Below are positions 1 to 4,746 of a DNA stretch of 8,290 bases, piece after piece. The stretch comes from Candidatus Woesearchaeota archaeon (lineage in GTDB: Archaea > Nanobdellota > Nanobdellia > Woesearchaeales > SM23-78). The DNA is taken from NCBI GenBank assembly GCA_016933095.1, contig JAFGBP010000035.1:1-8290 (forward strand), written 5' to 3'. The notes under the pieces are model-generated. The model was given only the letters and a program-made list of their open reading frames with translations, did no database searches and had not been told where the DNA came from. The position numbers and the translations under genes were made by a program. Every line of letters starts with the position of its first letter. The first letter of the stretch is position 1.

Positions 1-563
1 ATGGCGGCACAAGCACGGCCGGTGAAAATGGAGGAAACGGCGGAAACGGCGGAGGAATAATTGTTATCTACGCAGATTCATTTATTCTGACTGGTAGCCT
101 GCGTGTCCAGGGAGCAGATGCCGCGGTAGGTGGGAATGGAGGAAACGGAGGAAACGGTGGCAATGGCGGAAATGGGATGCAGGTTGGTGCCGAAGGTGGC
201 GGGGGCTCTGGAGGAAATGGCGGTGATGCCGGAAACGGTGGCCAAGGCGGGGGCGGCGGAGCTGGTGGAAGTGTCATATTGAATGCCAACAATCTTAATA
301 TTGGGACAAATCTTATTATTGCGAATGGCGGAACACAAGGAGGTAGTGGTGAACCTGGTAGCGCAGGGGCAGGGGGCGCAAAGGGCCTTGCGTGGAAGGG
401 ATGTTATGCGTGTACTTTTGGTCAGGATGGGAGCAATGGCGTCGCGGGAGCCGCGGGCTCTTCTGGCGTCGCGTCCAATCCGGGTGGAAATGGCAAGGTT
501 GTTGTGAAGTACCAGTCATTTAGCGGAAGCTCGGCGTATATCACAAGCAGCCAGACATGTTGA
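1..563 (+). CDS. Glycine-rich repeat surface protein, C-terminal part (5' end outside window)
   Basis: The reading frame is open from the left edge (first full codon at 3) to tandem stops TGA-TAA at 561-566, so this is the C-terminal ~186 residues of a longer protein. It is dominated by Gly, Asn, Ala and Ser, with Gly-Asn-Gly triplets in tandem. These are interrupted by short beta-strand-like segments such as IIVIYADSF, SVILNANNLNIG and, near the end, NGKVVVKY. That alternation of glycine-rich loops with hydrophobic rungs is typical of secreted beta-helical or glycine-rich surface proteins, where the last rung often reads like GRIRIDY. A Cys pair (GCYAC) and a C-terminal Cys are present. No catalytic motif is visible. 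The next gene, 40 nt downstream, is pilin-like, which fits a cell-surface locus. The function is unknown, and the signal peptide and N-terminus lie outside the window. Confidence 0.8.
   Translation, partial: GGTSTAGENGGNGGNGGGIIVIYADSFILTGSLRVQGADAAVGGNGGNGGNGGNGGNGMQVGAEGGGGSGGNGGDAGNGGQGGGGGAGGSVILNANNLNIGTNLIIANGGTQGGSGEPGSAGAGGAKGLAWKGCYACTFGQDGSNGVAGAAGSSGVASNPGGNGKVVVKYQSFSGSSAYITSSQTC
132..176 (+). repeat. Five tandem 9-bp units encoding Gly-Asn-Gly
   Basis: Five consecutive in-frame units of the form GGN-AAY-GGN fill this 45-bp stretch. A shorter run of the same unit lies at 24-50. Third-codon positions vary between units, so the repeat is kept at protein level rather than being a fresh DNA slippage product. 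It sits inside the glycine-rich surface protein gene. Confidence 0.75.
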
Positions 564-603
564 TAAGAGCTTGGTTCCATGATTATTGCAAATGCAGGAT
601 TAA

Positions 604-1038
604 ATGCATGATAATGGGGGCGTGGTTATGATAATACTTTTTTTTAGGGAGAAAGGTGCACAATCAGGGATAGAATTAGTGGTTATTATAGGCATCTTGG
701 CATTGGCGGTTCTGGGCGTTTTTGGAATACTAGCGTACAAGTTCGGCATAGCGGAAAGGGAAAATATGTTCTTGCTTTTAGAGGGAGTGTCTAACATCGT
801 GTCATCCGAGGTAAATCTGGCGACCCAGGTTGATGGCGATTATTACAGGGAATTTACTCTTCCCGACACTATCGGCAAGCAGGATTATGAGATTCTCAGG
901 CCAAACAGCAAGGAAATGGTTTTCCGAAATGAAAAGGGCGAGTACGTGCTATTCTTTGAAAGTGATATCCATGGAGAAATCCACAAAGGATCAAACATTA
1001 TTAAGAAAACAAATGGAAGCATATCTTTTAATTCTTGA
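604..1038 (+). CDS. Type IV pilin-like protein with class III signal peptide
   Basis: This is a 144-residue protein with a short basic N-region ending REKGA, then QSGIE, then about 20 hydrophobic residues (LVVIIGILALAVLGVFGIL). This matches the archaeal prepilin pattern: Lys-Gly-Ala before the cut, Gln at +1 and Glu at +5. Processing by an archaeal prepilin peptidase (PibD/FlaK type) between Ala and Gln is expected, with the mature subunit anchored in the membrane or built into a pilus. The rest is a small polar domain ending in a GSNIIKKTNGSISFN-like strand pair, a pattern I associate with archaeal pilin-like proteins. The start could be ATG 604 (AGGA 4 nt upstream) or ATG 628 (G-rich stretch upstream, shorter N-region); 628 is equally plausible. 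It may be cotranscribed with the glycine-rich surface gene. Which appendage it serves cannot be told. Confidence 0.75.
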   Translation: MHDNGGVVMIILFFREKGAQSGIELVVIIGILALAVLGVFGILAYKFGIAERENMFLLLEGVSNIVSSEVNLATQVDGDYYREFTLPDTIGKQDYEILRPNSKEMVFRNEKGEYVLFFESDIHGEIHKGSNIIKKTNGSISFNS

Positions 1039-1065
1039 CATGGCATCATCTTGGACTTTTTCAAA

Positions 1066-1077
1066 AAATATTTAAAC
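1066..1077 (+). promoter_or_regulatory. TATA box of the TFS-DUF167 operon
   Basis: AAAATATTTAAA matches an archaeal box A, preceded by an A-rich BRE-like stretch. Its centre is about 28 nt before ATG 1100, which puts the predicted transcription start at or next to the start codon, so the mRNA is probably leaderless. T5 runs at 1057-1061 and 1089-1093 could also help end transcription from the pilin gene. Confidence 0.6.
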
Positions 1078-1099
1078 TACCTGCTGACTTTTTAGGATT

Positions 1100-1417
1100 A
1101 TGATGTTTTGCCCAAAATGCGGTTCGTTGCTTCGGCCCAAGGCCGACAAGAAGAAGAAGATTCTAGCTTGCAGCTGTGGCTATACCAACAAGGAAGTCGA
1201 GTCGGCCAAGATACAGGAGAAAGTCGAGCGCGAAGAGCGCGCGGTAAGCGTCGTCGAGGAGAACGATGACATGCTGCCAGAGATGGACGCCGAGTGCCCG
1301 GAGTGCGGCAATGGCAGGGCGAAGTACTGGCTCAAGCAGATGAGGGCTGGCGACGAGCCAGAGACCAAGTTCTTGAAGTGCACCAAGTGCAAGCACGTCT
1401 GGCGGGACTATGACTGA
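1100..1417 (+). CDS. tfs: Transcription factor S (TFIIS/RPB9-like cleavage factor)
   Basis: This 105-residue protein has two zinc ribbons, as in archaeal TFS. The N-terminal ribbon uses C4, C7, C24 and C26. The C-terminal ribbon uses C66, C69, C94 and C97. The C-terminal ribbon carries the TFIIS-type acidic loop as RAGDEPET (D85, E86), which enters the RNA polymerase secondary channel and triggers cleavage of backtracked transcripts. The W101 after the last Cys pair is also usual. A charged linker (residues 30-60) joins the ribbons. Length and layout are normal for TFS, so it should be an active cleavage factor rather than an inhibitory paralogue. The start is one of two adjacent ATGs (1100, 1103), with a TATA box at leaderless spacing. 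Its last 8 nt overlap the DUF167 gene, indicating an operon. Confidence 0.93.
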   Translation: MMFCPKCGSLLRPKADKKKKILACSCGYTNKEVESAKIQEKVEREERAVSVVEENDDMLPEMDAECPECGNGRAKYWLKQMRAGDEPETKFLKCTKCKHVWRDYD

Positions 1418-1631
1418 GATACTTGTCCACGTGAAACCTGGCAAGAAGAAGAACTTAATTCTGAGAAAAGAAAGAGGTGGCGAAGAGCTTTTTGTCGAGA
1501 TAAAAGCTCCGGCGAAGGATGGAAAGGCCAACCTTGAGCTCGTCAAGTTCCTGAAGAAGGAATTGGGGCAGCAGGTTAGGATAAAGAGCGGCTTCTCTGG
1601 AAAAGACAAGATCTTACTGGTTGGGATATGA
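1410..1631 (+). CDS. DUF167 (YggU-like) small protein
   Basis: This 73-residue protein shows the DUF167/UPF0235 pattern: an opening strand ILVHVKPGKKKN, a middle strand ELFVEIKAPAKDGKANLELVKFLKKEL, and a final VRIKSGFSGKDKILLV. The block AP-x-DGKAN-x-x-L-x-x-FL is the family signature. The biochemical role of the family is not established. The ATG lies inside the end of the TFS gene (8-nt overlap), so translation is probably coupled. The last 18 nt overlap the 3' end of the convergent dCMP deaminase gene on the other strand. Length is slightly short of, but consistent with, family members. Confidence 0.88.
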   Translation: MTEILVHVKPGKKKNLILRKERGGEELFVEIKAPAKDGKANLELVKFLKKELGQQVRIKSGFSGKDKILLVGI

Positions 1632-2141
1632 TTCTACCTTGTCCTCGAAGAACTCGAGCTCGATGCCTGCTTTCTTGAACATCTCCTCGCTCTCCTGGCC
1701 TCGGTGATACTTTCTCTCGCAAACCACCCTCTTGATGCCGCAGTTGATTATGAGCATGGCGCAGGTCCTGCAAGGAGTGAATCCCACGTATATCGTGGCC
1801 CCGTCAATCGGGATTCCTATCTTGGCGGCTTGGCATATGGCGTTCTGTTCGGCGTGCACAGTCCTCATGCAGTGCTGGCTTATAGAATCATCGTCATGAA
1901 TCACTTTTTTCATCAAATGGCCGACGTCGTCGCAGTGAGGAAAACCCTTGGGACTGCCGACGTATCCTGTAACCAGGATCTGCTTGTTCTTGGCGATGAC
2001 GCACCCAATCCTTCCGCGATCGCAAGTCGCTCTCTTTGCTATTGTCTTTGCGACTTCCATGAAGTACTCGTCCCAGGAAGGACGGATGTACTTCTCCTTG
2101 TTCTCTTCTCTTTTAGTCTCGGCCTGTTTCTTGACATTCAT
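1614..2141 (-). CDS. Deoxycytidylate (dCMP) deaminase
   Basis: The protein has 175 residues from ATG 2141. The opening RPSWDEYFM (20-28) and the zinc-deaminase motifs are clear: HAE at 96-98 (zinc His and catalytic Glu) and PCRTC at 123-127 (zinc Cys 124 and 127). These are followed by the ComEB/dCMP-deaminase-type VVCERKYHRGQES. The enzyme converts dCMP to dUMP, the substrate of thymidylate synthase, in the cytoplasm. An in-frame GTG at 2150 is an alternative start, but the GAGGGGTGG SD-like stretch immediately upstream of the ATG overlaps that GTG, which favours ATG 2141. It lies 38 nt downstream of the nucleotide kinase gene on the same strand, so they probably form an operon. An N-terminal basic/acidic stretch (residues 4-17) precedes the fold. 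Free cytidine deaminase activity is less likely given the long dCMP-type insert. Confidence 0.9.
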   Translation of the reverse strand: MNVKKQAETKREENKEKYIRPSWDEYFMEVAKTIAKRATCDRGRIGCVIAKNKQILVTGYVGSPKGFPHCDDVGHLMKKVIHDDDSISQHCMRTVHAEQNAICQAAKIGIPIDGATIYVGFTPCRTCAMLIINCGIKRVVCERKYHRGQESEEMFKKAGIELEFFEDKVESYPNQ

Positions 2142-2179
2142 AAGAACCACCCCTCTAATCTGCCATCATTCCTCTACCA

Positions 2180-2743
2180 TCATCTGGTACGCCCAGCATA
2201 TTTGGCGAGTGCCTGGTCCACTTTCTTATACAAGGCCTCATAATCTGAATCGTTAATGATCTTCACGTCAGCCATGTTCCTGCACGCTACCAGCTGTTGG
2301 GAGGTAGGATCTGCAGAGTATAGCTCCCGTTCCTCTTTGGCCTTGAATTCTTCAAAAGTCATTGTTCCTTCTCCTTCACGCATCCTTTTGACGGCCCAAT
2401 CATATCGCCTCCTTATGGGTGCATCCACCACTATAAGGAAGAAGTCGGCTCGCCTTCGCAGCACCTCTATCTCTGCAGGGTTCCTTATGGAATCGATGAC
2501 GTAGTCCTTTCCATCCTCAAGCTTCCGCAGGGTGCGCTCTGCAAGCACTCCTGGCCCGCCTGTCCTGCGGAGATAGTTAGCTTTGTCCTGCAAGGAAGTG
2601 CGGCCGATCTCCACACCCTCTTTCCTGAGCTCTTCACGGATGATGTCAGATAAGCTGTATACTATGAAACCTTTCCCTTGTAGATATTCGGAGCAAGTCC
2701 CTTTGCCTGCTGCAAAAGTTCCTGTCAATCCAACGACTGTCAT
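2180..2743 (-). CDS. P-loop nucleotide kinase (dephospho-CoA kinase-like family; possible dNMP kinase)
   Basis: The protein has 187 residues. A Walker A motif lies at 8-16 (GTFAAGKGT), followed by YSLSDIIREEL, a DSIRNPAEIEVLRR block, then FFLIVVDAPIRRRYDWAVKR and a TFEEFKAKEERE block with a basic/acidic lid. This is the kinase fold of the dephospho-CoA kinase/UPF0200/dNMP kinase group. I cannot fix the substrate from sequence. Its position as first gene before dCMP deaminase, in a neighbourhood with ThyX-like synthase and thymidylate kinase, points to a deoxynucleoside monophosphate rather than dephospho-CoA, but that is inference. The start ATG at 2743 has a very strong SD (AGGAGGGGG, 5 nt upstream). 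That SD can be masked by a small hairpin. Confidence 0.8.
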   Translation of the reverse strand: MTVVGLTGTFAAGKGTCSEYLQGKGFIVYSLSDIIREELRKEGVEIGRTSLQDKANYLRRTGGPGVLAERTLRKLEDGKDYVIDSIRNPAEIEVLRRRADFFLIVVDAPIRRRYDWAVKRMREGEGTMTFEEFKAKEERELYSADPTSQQLVACRNMADVKIINDSDYEALYKKVDQALAKYAGRTR

Positions 2744-2748
2744 AAAAA

Positions 2749-2768
2749 CCCCCTCCTGGTCAAGGAGG
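2749..2768 (-). promoter_or_regulatory. SD of the nucleotide kinase gene inside a possible 6-bp hairpin
   Basis: On the minus strand CCTCCT (2768-2763), a 5-nt loop and AGGAGG (2757-2752) form a perfect inverted repeat, and AGGAGG is the SD for ATG 2743. If the transcript begins upstream of 2768, the hairpin would hide the SD. A start from the weaker TATA-like TTTATTA at 2787-2781 would fall near 2758 and exclude the 5' arm; a start from the TATA element around 2822-2829 read leftwards would include it. Confidence 0.4.
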
Positions 2769-2820
2769 AAGCAGTCTCCCTAATAAAGTTTTTCAAAATT
2801 TCTGGGCCTCTTAAGAAAGT

Positions 2821-2828
2821 TTTATATA
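2821..2828 (+). promoter_or_regulatory. TATA box of the leader peptide-leuA unit
   Basis: TTTATATA is preceded by AAGAAAG, a purine-rich BRE-like element, making this the clearest archaeal promoter in the window. Its centre is about 27 nt before ATG 2852, so the transcript should begin at or just before the leader ORF's start codon. Read on the other strand, TATATAAAA could also drive the nucleotide kinase-dCMP deaminase operon, so the site may be shared by divergent units. Confidence 0.7.
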
Positions 2829-2851
2829 CCTGTCCTGCGTTATATCTTACC

Positions 2852-2944
2852 ATGACAGCGGATAGCTTGAGGAAGAACAGCGCCAAATGTGCAGGCAGCC
2901 TATCGTTGCTTCTTCTATTGCTACTACTGTTGCTCTTGTCGTAA
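2852..2944 (+). CDS. Leucine-rich leader peptide (30 aa) upstream of leuA
   Basis: The ORF has 30 codons: ATG 2852, stop TAA 2942-2944. Thirteen residues are leucine, and residues 19-29 are 11 leucines in a row, ending Ser-stop. The run uses five different leucine codons (TTG, CTT, CTA, CTG, CTC), so leucine itself, not a DNA repeat, is what is conserved. TTG plus CTA make up 9 of the 13, against 5 of 26 in leuA, so the less-used leucine codons are enriched. A TATA box about 27 nt upstream predicts a leaderless mRNA beginning at this ATG. leuA starts 102 nt after its stop. By analogy with bacterial leuL-type leaders, ribosomes would stall here when charged leucine tRNAs are scarce. The alternative is a tiny membrane peptide: Arg7, Lys8 and Lys12 precede the hydrophobic run. 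The tie to leuA favours a leader. No symbol is assigned because homology to leuL is not claimed. Confidence 0.72.
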   Translation: MTADSLRKNSAKCAGSLSLLLLLLLLLLLS

Positions 2945-3049
2945 GACAACACGCAAGAGCTCGGTTCTGAATCATCTTGACATCATCTGGGATCGCATTT
3001 CGGTCGGGTTCTTGCGCGAGCTATAGGAATATGAGGTGCATGCAAGATG
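2945..3049 (+). promoter_or_regulatory. Putative leucine attenuator controlling leuA translation
   Basis: Arm A (2952-2966, CGCAAGAGCTCGGTT) can pair without bulges with arm B (3002-3016, GGTCGGGTTCTTGCG). This gives 15 bp including five G-U or U-G pairs in the inner half and seven perfect pairs at the base. The same bases of B (3010-3016) can instead pair with element C (3041-3047, TGCAAGA), whose last A is the first base of the leuA ATG. The leuA SD (GAGGTG, 3033-3038) would then lie in the loop. A and C share GCAAGA and so compete for B. Predicted logic: ribosomes stalled on the leucine codons leave A free, A-B forms and leuA is open; ribosomes reaching the stop codon crowd A, B-C forms and leuA is shut. 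There is no long T-tract, so control by translation seems likelier than by termination. The pairings are seen; the mechanism is inferred. Confidence 0.5.
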
Positions 3050-4657
3050 AGTGAAGGCAATGAAGAAAACAGTATTGCAGGCCAGGGCGGCCAAGTGAAT
3101 GAAGGGAACAGAGAGAATGATAGAGAGAGGATCATAATCTATGACACCACGCTTCGGGACGGGGAGCAGGCTCCTAAGTTCGGGATGAATGCAGAGGGGA
3201 AGCTGGAGATCGCGCATGGCCTTGCAAGCATGGGTGTGGATATCATCGAGGCTGGCTTTCCAGGATCGTCTCCGGGAGACTGGGAGGCAGTGCATCAGAT
3301 TGCGAAGGAGGTGCATGGGCCGGTGATATCAGGGCTTGCAAGGTGCGTCGAGTACGACGTAAAGGCGGCGGGAGAGGCGCTTAAGCCTGCAATCGACAGG
3401 GGTCAAGGCAAGATTCACGTATTCGTCGCGACGAGCGACATCCATGTCAAGGACAAGCTGCGAAAGACGAGGGAACAGGTCATCGAGATGGCAGTCAAGG
3501 GCGTGCGCATGGCGAGGAGCTACACTCCAAGAGTCGAGTTCTCCTGTGAAGATTTCGGGCGAAGCGACCTTGACTATATAGTGGAGGTTGCAAAGGCAGC
3601 GATAGATGCGGGGGCGGACACGATCAATCTTCCCGATACTGTCGGATACATGGTCGTAAAAGAAGAGACTGAGAGGATCTCGTATGTAATACGCGGGATA
3701 GGATCTGTCGGCAAGGGGATCATATTCTCAGTACACAATCACGATGACCTTGGACTCTCGACAGCGACCACCCTTGCCGCGATTGAGGCCGGCGCGCGTC
3801 AGGTCGAGGTCACGATGAACGGCATCGGGGAGCGCGCAGGCAACACTTCCCTCGAGCAGGTAGTGGCAGCTCTTAAGGTACGCTCAGATTATTATGGCAG
3901 GTTCTATACTGGAATCGACACTCGGCAGATCGGTCCTATGAGCAGGCTCGTGTCCACCATCACAGGCCAGAAGCCACAGCTGAACTCTCCTATCGTTGGG
4001 GAGAACGCGTTCGGGCACGCTGCCGGCATCCATCAGGATGGCATGCTCAAGAGCCAGAAGGCTTATGAGATCATGAGGCCTGAGGATTACGGAGTAGAGA
4101 GGAGGTTTCCGCTCACTGCGCGTTCTGGCAAGAACCAGGTTGTACAGACCCTAAAGGAGAGAGGGATCAGTTTTGACGATGCCGACTTGGAAGGGATAAT
4201 GGAGCGTTATAAGGCCCTTGCCGACAAGCGAAGAGAAGTGCATGACGATGACTTGGTCCAGGCAGTGCGCGGTGATTCCCAGGTGCCTGCATACTTCTCC
4301 TTGAAGAGCTTCTCTGCAGGCAAGTATCCTGAAGGCGCGTTTGCAGAGGTGGAGATGAACGTCGACGGAAAGGTCAAGAAGAGCACGAAGTCAGGCAAGG
4401 GAATGATCGAGGCCTCTGAGAAGGCGATCAACGAGCTGACAGGCCTTGACCTAGACATCAGCAGGTACGATGCGAGGTCAGCCACTTCAGGCGCAGGGTC
4501 CAAGGGCATAGAGATCATCGTCGCCCGCAACAACGGATTCACCGTCATGGGCCAAGGGATGGATGATGACACTGTGACTGGCGCCGCCAAGGCTCTCGTC
4601 GACGCGAGCAACAGGATGAAGTATGTGATGGATTATGCTGCCGCGGGCCGCGGATAA
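3047..4657 (+). CDS. leuA: 2-isopropylmalate synthase
   Basis: A 536-residue enzyme of the first committed step of leucine synthesis: acetyl-CoA plus 2-oxoisovalerate gives 2-isopropylmalate. The HMGL-like TIM barrel shows YDTTLRDGEQ (32-41, metal Asp33), HNHDDLG (230-236, metal His230 and His232), and GERAGNTSLE (261-270, metal Asn266). It also has HAAGIHQDGMLK (324-335) and YEIMRPED, typical of isopropylmalate synthase rather than homocitrate or citramalate synthase. The C-terminal ~120 residues match the leucine-binding regulatory domain, ending in the D-x-x-x-A-x-x-ALVDA-x-N pattern, so feedback inhibition is expected. SD GAGGTG lies 8 nt before the ATG. Oddities: a hydrophilic Gly/Asn/Glu-rich extension of ~25 residues before the barrel, and QAPKFGMN where QAPG is usual. 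No leuB, leuC or leuD is in the window. The leucine-coding leader ORF upstream independently supports this substrate assignment. Confidence 0.95.
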   Translation: MSEGNEENSIAGQGGQVNEGNRENDRERIIIYDTTLRDGEQAPKFGMNAEGKLEIAHGLASMGVDIIEAGFPGSSPGDWEAVHQIAKEVHGPVISGLARCVEYDVKAAGEALKPAIDRGQGKIHVFVATSDIHVKDKLRKTREQVIEMAVKGVRMARSYTPRVEFSCEDFGRSDLDYIVEVAKAAIDAGADTINLPDTVGYMVVKEETERISYVIRGIGSVGKGIIFSVHNHDDLGLSTATTLAAIEAGARQVEVTMNGIGERAGNTSLEQVVAALKVRSDYYGRFYTGIDTRQIGPMSRLVSTITGQKPQLNSPIVGENAFGHAAGIHQDGMLKSQKAYEIMRPEDYGVERRFPLTARSGKNQVVQTLKERGISFDDADLEGIMERYKALADKRREVHDDDLVQAVRGDSQVPAYFSLKSFSAGKYPEGAFAEVEMNVDGKVKKSTKSGKGMIEASEKAINELTGLDLDISRYDARSATSGAGSKGIEIIVARNNGFTVMGQGMDDDTVTGAAKALVDASNRMKYVMDYAAAGRG

Positions 4658-4694
4658 GAATGGCATGCCGCGTTAGTTTTCAGGCCATATTGGC

Positions 4695-4731
4695 TTTGAA
4701 TTCAAATTATTTATTTGCGTTCTTTTATTAG
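4695..4731 (+). terminator. Possible leuA transcription end: palindrome followed by T-rich tract
   Basis: After leuA comes a perfect 12-bp palindrome TTTGAATTCAAA (4695-4706), then a T-rich stretch ending GTTCTTTTATTA (4719-4730). Archaeal RNA polymerase ends transcription at T-rich runs, so this is a reasonable end for leuA just before the convergent ThyX-like gene. On the minus strand the same region has no good T-run. Confidence 0.4.
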
Positions 4732-4746
4732 ATTCGTCCTTATACC

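Noticed and set aside
68..338. Minus-strand Pro-rich and other frames opposite the glycine-rich gene
   Set aside because: Antisense of Gly-rich codons gives Pro/Ala-rich frames; these are shadows with no start signals.
2740..2952. Minus-strand frame of 70 codons opposite the leader peptide
   Set aside because: It is a shadow of the plus-strand leader region: its composition reflects the antisense of the Leu run, and it crosses both the TATA box and the kinase SD.
2958..3022. Another possible pairing AGCTCG (2958-2963) with CGAGCT (3017-3022)
   Set aside because: Only 6 bp, built around the self-complementary AGCT. It is weaker than the 15-bp A-B stem and does not reach the leuA SD or start codon.
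2973..3038. Possible CATCTTG (2973-2979) pairing with the leuA SD region
   Set aside because: Three of seven pairs are G-U and there is no extension; it is too weak to claim as an anti-SD element.
3031..3054. Seven-codon ORF (ATG 3031 to TGA 3052-3054) overlapping the leuA start and SD
   Set aside because: It is so short that chance is the simplest reading, and its ATG abuts the leuA SD with no SD of its own. It could couple translation, but nothing supports this.
4207..4611. 134-codon minus-strand frame inside leuA
   Set aside because: It lies fully within the well-supported leuA gene, has no recognisable domain, and its composition is antisense-like.
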